From assembly GCA_031274985.1 (NCBI GenBank), contig JAISPK010000003.1:1-7599 (forward strand): 7,599 nt of DNA. The letters run 5' to 3'. The notes under the pieces are model-generated. The model searched no databases, was not told the origin of the DNA, and was given only the letters and a program-made list of their open reading frames with translations. A program made the position numbers and the translations under genes. This document shows positions 1 through 6,181 of the stretch, in pieces (the first letter of the stretch is position 1; each line of letters begins with the position of its first letter). This DNA comes from Coriobacteriales bacterium. Lineage in GTDB: Bacteria; Actinomycetota; Coriobacteriia; Coriobacteriales; UBA8131.

Positions 1-1064
1 GTCTCCTTTACTGTGACTGTGGTTTTGCCGCAAACGCTGAAGTTGCCCATGCCCACTACGAGCTTGAGGAATACTTGCTGCCCGGCGCTCAACGCGAGTT
101 GACCAAAATCCATACTCCCGGCGTTGCCACCATGGATGAACTCGCTGATTTTTTGGGTATTGGCAAGGAGTCTACGGTCAAAGCGTTGGCCGCAAGGGAT
201 AATACGGGTCGTATTACCGTACTCTTGATTCCGGGAAACCACGAGCTCGCTCCCTTGAAAACCGAAAAAATCCTGCCGTCCTTTGAATTCCTGACCGACG
301 CAGAGATGGAGACGGCAGGCATCGTCAAGGGCTTCCTGGGTCCGGTAGGCCTGCCGGAAGATATGAGGATAGTTGCCGATGCGTCTTTACAGAAGCTGAC
401 CTCCTGGCTGGTTGGGGCTAATGAAAAGGACTATCACCTTGCGGGTGCGCAGCCGGCAAGGGACTTTGAGGTTGACCTCTGGGCGGATATCGCTGAGGCT
501 TCAGCGGGAGATAGCTGTCCTGTCTGTGCGCTGCCCCTCAAGGGAGCGCGCGGTATTGAGGTCGGGCAGGTGTTTCAGCTGGGGACCAAGTACTCTGAGT
601 CGATGAACGCCACCTATATGGATGTCGATGGTGCAGAAAAGCATTTTCTCATGGGCTGTTATGGCTGGGGGATCACGCGCTGCATAGCAGCGATCGTCGA
701 ACAGAGCTACGACGAGCAGGGTATTATCTGGCCGCTGAGTGTGGCCCCCGCCGAAGTAGTGGTAATTCCGCTTTCGGCCGGTGACGATGCGGTGAGCGCT
801 ACGGCCGCTGAACTGGCTGAGCAGCTGGTAGCACAGGGTATAGAAGTGGCGCTGGACGACCGCGATGAGCGGGCAGGCGTCAAATTCAACGATGCTGACC
901 TCATTGGCTGGCCCTATCAACTCATCATAGGTAAGCGCGGGCTCGAGGCCGCAACCGTAGAGCTTAAAACCCGGGCAACCGGCGACAAGCTGAGCCTCCC
1001 GCTCTCCGAGGCGGTAAATACACTTGCTGAGCTCGTAAAAGAACAGAGAAAACTGTTTCTTTAG
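1..1064 (+). CDS. proS: Prolyl-tRNA synthetase, C-terminal part (5' end outside window)
   Basis: This enzyme charges tRNA-Pro with proline in the cytoplasm. The reading frame is open from base 3, so about 353 C-terminal residues are visible and the N-terminal class II motifs 1 and 2 lie upstream. The visible part starts with the YCDCGFAAN stretch typical of bacterial-type ProRS. Next comes the inserted YbaK-like editing domain (from about LPGAQ to GANEKDYHLAG), with the conserved Lys in STVKAL and His in DYHL. Then follow GIEVGQVFQLGTKYSESMNA, class II motif 3 around MGCYGWGITR, and the HGTP anticodon-binding domain ending near KFNDADLIGWPYQ. The editing insert marks the bacterial rather than the archaeal/eukaryotic type. 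Motif 3 has Trp where YGIGVSR or YGIGITR is usual. The stop codon is 2 nt before the next gene. Family assignment is secure. Confidence 0.97.
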   Translation, partial: LLYCDCGFAANAEVAHAHYELEEYLLPGAQRELTKIHTPGVATMDELADFLGIGKESTVKALAARDNTGRITVLLIPGNHELAPLKTEKILPSFEFLTDAEMETAGIVKGFLGPVGLPEDMRIVADASLQKLTSWLVGANEKDYHLAGAQPARDFEVDLWADIAEASAGDSCPVCALPLKGARGIEVGQVFQLGTKYSESMNATYMDVDGAEKHFLMGCYGWGITRCIAAIVEQSYDEQGIIWPLSVAPAEVVVIPLSAGDDAVSATAAELAEQLVAQGIEVALDDRDERAGVKFNDADLIGWPYQLIIGKRGLEAATVELKTRATGDKLSLPLSEAVNTLAELVKEQRKLFL

Positions 1065-1066
1065 AC

Positions 1067-1813
1067 ATGGGGGTACTGCTCAGCATACTCCTGCTGCTTC
1101 TGGTTTTTGCAGTGGGGGCAGTCGTCGGAAGACTCCTCAGGCTTACAGTCAAAGTTCCCGCGCCTGTGCTGATTGTCGAAGCGCTCACCGGCGCTCTAGG
1201 CCTGCTGAGTTATCTGGCTTTTATGCCCCCGGCAGGTTTTCTCCTGCCCGTTGACTCAGCCCTTGTTTTCTCCTGTACTGCGTATGGCGTCGGCCTTTTG
1301 GCCGCCTGGCTCCCCTGTGACTTTGCAGCCTTAGCCGGGGCGGCACTAAGCGCAGCTCTGGTCTTTGCGCTGCTGTGTTCTCTGCTTGCGATAACGCTGA
1401 GGGATTCCGCTACCAGGGAGATACCCAATGCGCTCTCACTCACCGTAGCGCTCCTCGGATTGGTAAGCATCTTTATAGGGCCTACTGCCGCCTTTCCCTG
1501 GACCGATCACCTCATTGGCGCCTTTGCTGTCAGCGTGCCCTTGCTTGTGCTGGCTTTGGTAGCCTCAGGGTCCTTTGGGCTCGGCGACGTCAAGCTCATG
1601 GCCGCTGCTGGTGTCTTCCTTGGTTGGCAGCTTGTCCTGGTAGCAGCTTGTATCGGCATCCTCATTGGCGGTGTTTACGCCCTGTATCTGCTCCTGGTGC
1701 GCAAAAAAGGCCGCAAGGAGCACTTTGCCTTTGGCCCGGCACTCTGTGCGGGCATCGCGCTCAGTCTCTTTGTCGGCCAACCGCTCATTATCTGGTATTT
1801 GGGTTTCTTGTAA
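1067..1813 (+). CDS. A24 family prepilin peptidase-like membrane protease, no cysteine methylase domain
   Basis: Predicted integral-membrane aspartic protease of 248 residues, of the type that removes leader peptides from type IV prepilins or type II secretion pseudopilins. It is almost wholly hydrophobic, with about seven or eight likely membrane spans. The two catalytic aspartates are visible: D113 in LRDSATREIPN (the usual D-x5-IPN pattern) and D174 in GLGDVKLM, the family's GxGD signature. A family-typical FGPAL follows near residue 222. In bifunctional PilD/TcpJ proteins a cytoplasmic loop with two CxxC pairs sits near the N-terminus; here that loop is missing, and VGRLLRL runs almost directly into VPAPVLIVEALTG. 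I infer a peptidase without the usual Zn-bound domain, possibly without methylase activity. The ATG lies 2 nt after proS with only a weak purine-rich RBS, suggesting translational coupling. No pilin gene is visible, so the substrate is unknown. Confidence 0.85.
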   Translation: MGVLLSILLLLLVFAVGAVVGRLLRLTVKVPAPVLIVEALTGALGLLSYLAFMPPAGFLLPVDSALVFSCTAYGVGLLAAWLPCDFAALAGAALSAALVFALLCSLLAITLRDSATREIPNALSLTVALLGLVSIFIGPTAAFPWTDHLIGAFAVSVPLLVLALVASGSFGLGDVKLMAAAGVFLGWQLVLVAACIGILIGGVYALYLLLVRKKGRKEHFAFGPALCAGIALSLFVGQPLIIWYLGFL

Positions 1814-1829
1814 GATATTCGGCTATACT
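1799..1829 (+). promoter_or_regulatory. Candidate promoter for the M42 peptidase-smpB-selD genes
   Basis: The 46-nt gap after the protease gene is the largest on this strand. It contains TATACT at 1824-1829, one mismatch from the sigma-70 -10 consensus TATAAT. The only -35-like hexamer is a poor one, TTGGGT at 1799-1804, 19 nt upstream. A start near 1836 would give a leader of roughly 24 nt ending in a strong RBS (GGAGGAG, 1851-1857). Single-sequence evidence only; the genes may equally be read through from proS. Confidence 0.35.
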
Positions 1830-1859
1830 GATAGGGTACGTTGATCCTACGGAGGAGTT

Positions 1860-2942
1860 ATGAATAAAAAGGACCTGGAATTCCTAAAAAACCTTACGGA
1901 AGCGCCCTCTCCCAGTGGTTATGAGGTGCCCGCAGCCGCTATCATGCGCGCGCGCCTTGCTCAGACGGCTGACCGTGTCGAGACCAATGTGCTCGGAAGC
2001 GTCCATGCCACTCTTGAGGGCAAAGGCCAGGGGCCGAGTGTCATGATCACCGGTCACCTTGATGAGATCGGGCTCATGGTTACGTATATCTCCGATGAGG
2101 GCTTCATCAGCTTTGATGCTATCGGTGGCGTTGATGCTGCCGTTTTGCCCGGGATGCGCGTGAATCTCTACCCAACCGGCGCTGACGCAAAACCCGGCCA
2201 GGTTGTACGTGGCATCATGGGTCGCAAGCCTATTCATCTTATTGAGCAGGATGACCGCAAGACTATCACCAAGATCGACCAACTCTTTATCGATGTAGGC
2301 AGGGAGGCTAAAGCCCTCAAAAGCCTGGTGAGAGTAGGCGATGTCATTACCTACGGAGTGGGTTTTGAGGAGTTCGGTGACGGTTTTGCGGTAGCGCGTG
2401 CCTTTGACGACAAGCTCGGTGTTTGGATTGCCGCGCGGGTCTTAGAAGAGGTCAAAGGGGCCGGTAGAGCTCAGGGCGACCTCATTGCTGCCGGCACGGT
2501 ACAGGAAGAGATCGGCGCCAGAGGCGGCATCACCTCCGCCTATGACGTAGACCCGGTCATCGGCATCAGCGCTGAGGTAGGTCACGCAACCGACTACCCG
2601 GACATCAAGAAGCAAAAATACGGCGAGGCGACCTGCGGCAAGGGGCCGATCATCGCGCGAGGCCCCAATATCAACCCCGTGCTCTTTGAGCGCATGATAG
2701 GGGCAGCCGAAAAGTGCAAAGCTCCGTATCAGATTGGTCCGGAGCCACGGGGCACCGGCACCGATGCCAATCCTATTCAACTCTCGCGGGGCGGCAAGGT
2801 AGCCGGCCTTATCTCGATACCCCTGCGCTATATGCATACCCCCACTGAGGTTCTCAAGCTCTCCGACCTTGAAGCAGCCGTAAAGATACTCACCCGCTTT
2901 GTTCTGGACCTGGACAACTCGGTAGACTTTACCCCGAGGTAG
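1860..2942 (+). CDS. M42 family metallo-aminopeptidase (glutamyl aminopeptidase/FrvX-like)
   Basis: Cytoplasmic dinuclear-metal aminopeptidase of 360 residues, the usual length for the M42 (TET/FrvX/YsdC) family, which forms large oligomers that trim peptides. The active-site set is visible in order: H66 and D68 in TGHLDEIG, D183 in AFDDKLG, E216 and E217 in VQEEIGARGG, E239 in ISAEVGHATD, GTGTDA near residues 298-303, and H326 in RYMHTPTE. Many members have Asp at the position of E239, but a carboxylate ligand is kept. Between about residues 75 and 175 lies the inserted beta-barrel dimerisation domain. The ATG follows a strong RBS, GGAGGAG, ending 2 nt before it, which fixes the start. The gene is 9 nt upstream of smpB. 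Substrate preference cannot be read from sequence; the 'endoglucanase' label sometimes given to this family is not supported. Confidence 0.93.
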   Translation: MNKKDLEFLKNLTEAPSPSGYEVPAAAIMRARLAQTADRVETNVLGSVHATLEGKGQGPSVMITGHLDEIGLMVTYISDEGFISFDAIGGVDAAVLPGMRVNLYPTGADAKPGQVVRGIMGRKPIHLIEQDDRKTITKIDQLFIDVGREAKALKSLVRVGDVITYGVGFEEFGDGFAVARAFDDKLGVWIAARVLEEVKGAGRAQGDLIAAGTVQEEIGARGGITSAYDVDPVIGISAEVGHATDYPDIKKQKYGEATCGKGPIIARGPNINPVLFERMIGAAEKCKAPYQIGPEPRGTGTDANPIQLSRGGKVAGLISIPLRYMHTPTEVLKLSDLEAAVKILTRFVLDLDNSVDFTPR

Positions 2943-2951
2943 GCAGGCAAG

Positions 2952-3428
2952 GTGTCCAAAAAAGAGCCCAAAAATAAGACGGTCGCAAAAAACAGACGAG
3001 CCTTTTTTGACTATGAGGTCTTTGAGACCTTTGAGGCCGGTCTGGTGCTCTCCGGCACCGAAGTGCGCTCGCTTCGCGAGGGCGGCGGCCAGCTCACCGA
3101 TACCTTTGCCCTGGTGAGAAAGGGTGAGGCCTGGCTGCACGGGCTCCACATAAAACCCTACAGCCACGGCAACCGGGCAAATCCGGAGCCGGACCGGGTA
3201 CGCAAGCTGCTGCTTCACAAAAAGCAGATACGCTACCTGGGCGAAAAAACTGCGCAGGCAGGGCTCACGCTGGTGCCCATAAAACTCTATTTCAATGAAG
3301 ATGAGCGCGTTAAGGTCGAGCTGGGACTTTGCCGGGGCAAGAAGCAGTATGACAAACGTCATAGCATGGCCGCCCGAGACGTAAAGATCGAGGTAGAGCG
3401 AGCTCTCAAGGCACGCAATCGCACGTAG
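2952..3428 (+). CDS. smpB: SsrA-binding protein SmpB
   Basis: SmpB binds tmRNA and brings it to stalled ribosomes, so that the nascent chain is tagged for degradation and the ribosome is freed. The 158-residue product has the full family layout: a basic N-terminus (KNKTVAKNRRAFFDYEV), the tmRNA-binding core with LSGTEVRSLREGGGQLTDTF, HIKPYSHG, LLLHKKQIRYLG and LVPIKLYFNE, then GKKQYDKRHS leading into the basic C-terminal tail that folds as a helix in the mRNA channel. Translation starts at GTG 9 nt after the M42 gene, behind only a modest purine stretch. No tmRNA gene (ssrA) is seen nearby, although one often lies close to smpB. The stop codon sits inside the selD RBS region, so selD translation is probably coupled. 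Confidence 0.97.
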   Translation: MSKKEPKNKTVAKNRRAFFDYEVFETFEAGLVLSGTEVRSLREGGGQLTDTFALVRKGEAWLHGLHIKPYSHGNRANPEPDRVRKLLLHKKQIRYLGEKTAQAGLTLVPIKLYFNEDERVKVELGLCRGKKQYDKRHSMAARDVKIEVERALKARNRT

Positions 3429-3437
3429 GGAGGTGAT
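3427..3437 (+). promoter_or_regulatory. Strong ribosome binding site of selD, overlapping the smpB stop
   Basis: AGGGAGGTGAT differs by one base from the perfect anti-16S complement AAGGAGGTGAT and lies 3 nt before GTG at 3441. It begins inside the smpB TAG (3426-3428). It settles the selD start: this GTG is in frame with the TGA codon and with the rest of selD, and no better start exists between the smpB stop and the TGA. Confidence 0.85.
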
Positions 3438-3440
3438 GAA

Positions 3441-4496
3441 GTGACCCAGGAAGAGCGCAGGTATCTCACCCGTTTAACGTCCAAAGGCGGTTGAGCTGCT
3501 AAATGGGGTCCGGGCGACCTTAAGCATATACTCTCCACTCTTGGAGACGCAAACGATCCGAGCCTGCTTTTAGGCTTTGAGACCAATGATGATGCGGCTG
3601 TCTATCAGCTGACTGACGAGTTGGCCGCGGTGTTCACCACGGATTTCTTTACCCCCATGGCCGATGACCCCTATACTTTTGGACGCATTGCCGCAGCCAA
3701 TGCGCTGAGTGATATCTATGCAATGGGTGGTGAGCCTAAGATGGCCTTGAATCTGCTTGCGCTGGATCCTTGCGTGGGCATTGAGGTCGCAGATGAGATA
3801 CTGCGCGGCGGCGCCGATGCCGTGCGTGAGGCCGGGGCGGTTATTGCAGGCGGGCACTCTATTGAAGACGCTGAGCCAAAGTATGGGCTGGCGGTGTTCG
3901 GCACGGTTCACCCGCAGCGTATCGTGAGAAACTCCGGAGCCCGGCCAGGCGACCTGCTCTATCTCACTAAACCACTCGGCACCGGCATCATGCACTCTGC
4001 CTTTCTGGCGGGGGAAGAAAGCACAGAAAGTATGCAGCCGGTTGTGAGCTCAATGAGCGAGCTCAACGCCGGTGCCTCTGAGGCTATGAAGGCCGCTGCG
4101 GTACACGCCGCAACCGATGTCACCGGCTATGGTCTGGCAGGTCATCTCCATGAGATGCTCATGGCCAGTACGTGCAGTGCCTCGATAACGGGGGACGAGC
4201 TGCCGCTCTTTTGTGGAGTAAAGGAGCATGCGGCTCATTTTGCGGCAACCGGCAAAGTGTCACGTATCATTGAGTTTGTAGAAGAGTATGTGCACAAAGG
4301 CTCATGGCTAGACGATGAGTTCAAGCTGTTAATGCGGGTGATCTGTGATCCTCAGACGAGCGGAGGGCTGCTCATTGCTCTTTGCGCTGAAAACCGCAGT
4401 ATCTTTGAAGAGAGCTTCAAGGCTCACTATAACCGCAGCATTGCGCCCATCGGAGTAATAACCGAAGGTAGCCCCGGGCACATACACCTCTGCTGA
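3441..4496 (+). CDS. selD: Selenophosphate synthetase, selenocysteine-containing (TGA at 3492-3494 read as Sec)
   Basis: SelD makes monoselenophosphate from selenide and ATP, the selenium donor for selenocysteine and for selenium-modified tRNA or cofactors. Read from GTG 3441 with TGA as Sec, the product has 351 residues (E. coli SelD has 347). The N-terminus is TSKGG-U18-AAK21, matching E. coli Cys17 and Lys20, the essential catalytic pair with the same spacing. Downstream are the family blocks ETNDDAAVY, TTDFFTPMADDPYTFGRIAA, NALSDIYAMGGEPKMALNLL, GHSIEDAEPKYGLAVFG, LTKPLGTG, ATDVTGYGLAGHLHEM and DPQTSGGLL, with no other in-frame stop. Sec at this position is well known in SelD of other organisms. 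Without recoding, the gene would appear to begin at TTG 3621 and lose the catalytic loop. It starts 12 nt after smpB and faces the hyc genes, whose partner formate dehydrogenase is often a selenoenzyme. Confidence 0.95.
3495..3527 (+). promoter_or_regulatory. Bacterial SECIS element directing Sec insertion in selD
   Basis: Immediately after the TGA the message can fold into a hairpin. The upper stem is TGGGGTC (3504-3510) with GACCTTA (3516-3522): five Watson-Crick pairs and two G-T wobbles. The lower stem is TGCT (3497-3500) with AGCA (3523-3526). A three-base AAA bulge (3501-3503) lies on the 5' side only. The loop CGGGC (3511-3515) has G as its second base, and 16 nt separate the TGA from the loop. 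Distance, early loop G and in-ORF location fit what is known of bacterial SECIS elements, which bind SelB. The pairing was found by eye; no folding energy was computed. The same bases also encode conserved residues after Sec, so part of the pairing could be fortuitous. Confidence 0.75.
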
Positions 4497-4504
4497 AACA
4501 GAAA

Positions 4505-4544
4505 GACAGGGCCCGCCCCCTTTTGTCAGCAAACCAGCCCTGTC
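4505..4544 (-). terminator. Hairpin at the convergent selD/hycI junction, probable terminator
   Basis: A perfect 8-bp inverted repeat, GACAGGGC (4505-4512) with GCCCTGTC (4537-4544), encloses a 24-nt loop. On the minus strand it is followed by TTTCTGTTTC, a broken T-tract, so it could end the hyc transcript. On the plus strand it is followed by a C-rich run without a clear T-tract, so selD termination here is less certain. The hycI stop (4526-4528) lies in the loop, so the hairpin overlaps the last hycI codons. The loop is long for an intrinsic terminator. Confidence 0.5.
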
Positions 4545-4990
4545 CCCTTGTCCCACCCTTTTCCCGTTTTGAGGTGCTCGTAGATTGATTCAACAGCGGC
4601 TCGTACCTTGGGGTGCAAGGGGGCAAAGAATTCTGTGTGGGAGGGTTGGATCCCGAGAAAGATCACTTCTTTGCAGGAGGCTTTCAATTCACTCAGTAAA
4701 AAGGTCAGGGGCAGTGAATGAGTGGTGATGAGAAAGTCGGTATAGACGTCCTTCTCGTCAACGATGCGAACCTCTCCCGGTTGAAGACCCATGTCCGCCG
4801 CATCAACGAGCAGCAGCAGGTTTGGACTCTTTCTGCGTATGACGGACAACTCGTCTTCGGGGGTCTGTCCGCCATCGATGACCTCCCAGGAAGGGATAGG
4901 CTCATCGGTCATCATCTTTGCGAGCAGAGGCCCGGCTGCATCATCACCGCGCAGCACGCTCCCTACCGTGAGAACGATCTTGTCGCTCAC
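4526..4990 (-). CDS. hycI: Hydrogenase maturation endopeptidase HycI
   Basis: HycI removes the C-terminal tail of the HycE precursor after nickel insertion, the last step of large-subunit maturation. The product has 154 residues (E. coli HycI 156) and aligns along its whole length with E. coli HycI as I know it. Visible blocks are LTVGSVLRGDDAAGPLLA, VIDGGQTPEDEL, LLLVDAADMGLQPGEVRIVD, TTHSLPLTFL and EVIFLGIQPS. The three metal-sensing residues of the family are present: D17 in GDD, D63 in LVDAAD and H91 in TTHS, each offset by one from E. coli D16, D62 and H90. Translation starts at GTG, whose GTGA overlaps the hycH stop by 4 nt, with CAGGA just upstream, so translation is coupled. Its substrate gene hycE lies three genes upstream in the same operon. 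The last codons fall inside the junction hairpin. Confidence 0.96.
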   Translation of the reverse strand: MSDKIVLTVGSVLRGDDAAGPLLAKMMTDEPIPSWEVIDGGQTPEDELSVIRRKSPNLLLLVDAADMGLQPGEVRIVDEKDVYTDFLITTHSLPLTFLLSELKASCKEVIFLGIQPSHTEFFAPLHPKVRAAVESIYEHLKTGKGWDKGTGLVC

Positions 4991-5388
4991 GCGTCCTGCA
5001 CCCTGATCATCAGATACACGCTTGGTTGTGACGCAATGGTGTCAAGCGCAGCCAGGAGCGCTTTCAGCAGAGCAGGGGCCTCAAGTAAAGGAAGTTCTTT
5101 GAGCGCAGGAACGAGAGTGGCTAGATGCGACTTGTCTATCTGGATCTCTCCGTGGCGGATGACGCCCTCCAGCTTGTAGCGCGCAGCGCTCTCCTCGGGC
5201 AACGCTTCGATGAGACTAAGGTACGCACGGTAGGGGCATCGGAACTTTTCGCTGAAGCAATCGATGATGCCGGTGTGATGGCCAATCTGCAGGGAGTAAT
5301 ACAGAACATCGGCACTTTCATCCGGAATCTCGCGGTCATTGTCCACGAACTTGGAGCTGAGCTGATAGAAGACGACATCCTTTGTCAT
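4987..5388 (-). CDS. hycH: Formate hydrogenlyase maturation protein HycH (HyfJ homologue)
   Basis: HycH is a small cytoplasmic accessory protein needed for assembly or maturation of the hydrogenase-3 large subunit; its exact biochemical role is poorly defined. The 133-residue product (E. coli HycH 136) keeps the family pattern: VVFYQLSSKFVD at the N-terminus, DVLYYSLQIGHHTGIIDC, CPYRAYLSLI, EGVIRHGEIQID and the C-terminal VYLMIR. ATG starts 1 nt after the hycG stop. Its RBS (AGGAGC) lies within the last hycG codons. It ends with a 4-nt overlap into hycI, so both junctions imply translational coupling. Because HyfJ of hydrogenase 4 is homologous, this gene alone does not separate hyc from hyf clusters; the adjoining hycI favours hyc. 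Confidence 0.93.
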   Translation of the reverse strand: MTKDVVFYQLSSKFVDNDREIPDESADVLYYSLQIGHHTGIIDCFSEKFRCPYRAYLSLIEALPEESAARYKLEGVIRHGEIQIDKSHLATLVPALKELPLLEAPALLKALLAALDTIASQPSVYLMIRVQDA

Positions 5389-5389
5389 G

Positions 5390-6181
5390 CTAAAGCTCCT
5401 GGCTTGCCAGTTGGGTTTTGAGCTCAGCCTTCAACTCTCCCAGAACCTCTTTTTTACGGGGGTCGTCCTGAGCAGCTATAAGGGCATCGATGCCAGCAAA
5501 GACATCGGTACCACCCAGGGCAAGGGCCGTCATGAATTCATCAGAGAGGTCTTTGCCACTGCGATAGCCAGAGAGCAGGCGAGCCTTGCGCTCAAGAGCA
5601 GTCCTTACTTTGTAGGGTATAGTTTCAAAACGTATCGGCACCTGCTCACCCGGCACCTCGGTGATCTCGGTATGCTTGAGCTTTTGGCCCAGCAGGCCAA
5701 GAGCCATGGCAAAGCCATAGATGGTCTGCGGGGGAGAGGGAGGGCAGCCGGGTATATACACGTCCACGTCAAACAGATTATCGGTTCCTCCCCAGACGCA
5801 GTAATTATCGTGGAAGATGCCACCGGTGCAGCCACACGAGCCATAGGACACCACAATCTTGGGGTCAGGTGCCCCCTGATAGGCGCGAATAGCCGGCAGG
5901 CGCATCAGGCGCGTCATAGACCCCGTGTAAACCATGATGTCGGCGTGACGGGGGCTGGGAGTATTCTTGATACCAAAGCGTTCAGTGTCGTAAATTGGCG
6001 TAATGGTAGAGAAGATCTCGATCTCGCAACCGTTGCAGCCGCCGCAGTCAACACGATACAGATAGATGGACCGTTTGATGTCATTAAGCAGTGCCGCCTT
6101 TGCCTTGACGATGCTTTCGTCAAGGGTGATCTTATCGAGTTTGTGCTGGAGCTGGCCGGAAACTTCGCGATCAATTAGCAT
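5390..6181 (-). CDS. hycG: Formate hydrogenlyase small subunit HycG (NuoB-like, [4Fe-4S])
   Basis: Small subunit of a group 4 membrane-bound [NiFe] hydrogenase, related to complex I subunit NuoB/PSST. It carries the [4Fe-4S] cluster next to the NiFe site and passes electrons to it from HycF. The product has 263 residues (E. coli HycG 255). The signature DCGGCNGCEIEIF (C46, C49, C52) is followed by PSPRHADIMVYTGSMTR, YGSCGCTGG (C116, C118), HDNYCVWGGTDN and VDVYIPGCPPSPPQTIYGFA (C146). The CxxC, C116 and C146 positions are the expected cluster ligands. C118 replaces a non-Cys residue in E. coli. The ATG is preceded by AGGTGA and overlaps the end of hycF by 7 nt. The 110 C-terminal residues are more variable and charged, as in the family. 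No twin-arginine signal is present, as expected for a cytoplasm-facing enzyme. Confidence 0.96.
   Translation of the reverse strand: MLIDREVSGQLQHKLDKITLDESIVKAKAALLNDIKRSIYLYRVDCGGCNGCEIEIFSTITPIYDTERFGIKNTPSPRHADIMVYTGSMTRLMRLPAIRAYQGAPDPKIVVSYGSCGCTGGIFHDNYCVWGGTDNLFDVDVYIPGCPPSPPQTIYGFAMALGLLGQKLKHTEITEVPGEQVPIRFETIPYKVRTALERKARLLSGYRSGKDLSDEFMTALALGGTDVFAGIDALIAAQDDPRKKEVLGELKAELKTQLASQEL

Noticed and set aside
2442..3362. 306-codon minus-strand open frame across the M42 gene and smpB
   Set aside because: It lies antisense to two well-recognised genes, has no RBS that I can see and no recognisable domain.
3492..3494. TGA early in selD as a nonsense mutation or pseudogene
   Set aside because: It sits exactly at the catalytic Cys/Sec position, is followed by a SECIS-like hairpin, and the rest of the gene is intact with a strong RBS before GTG.
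3570..3995. 141-codon minus-strand open frame opposite selD
   Set aside because: Antisense to conserved SelD blocks; no recognisable motif.
5387..6178. 263-codon plus-strand open frame lying antisense to hycG
   Set aside because: It mirrors hycG almost base for base. HycG has strong family motifs, while the antisense product has none; it is a by-product of codon bias.
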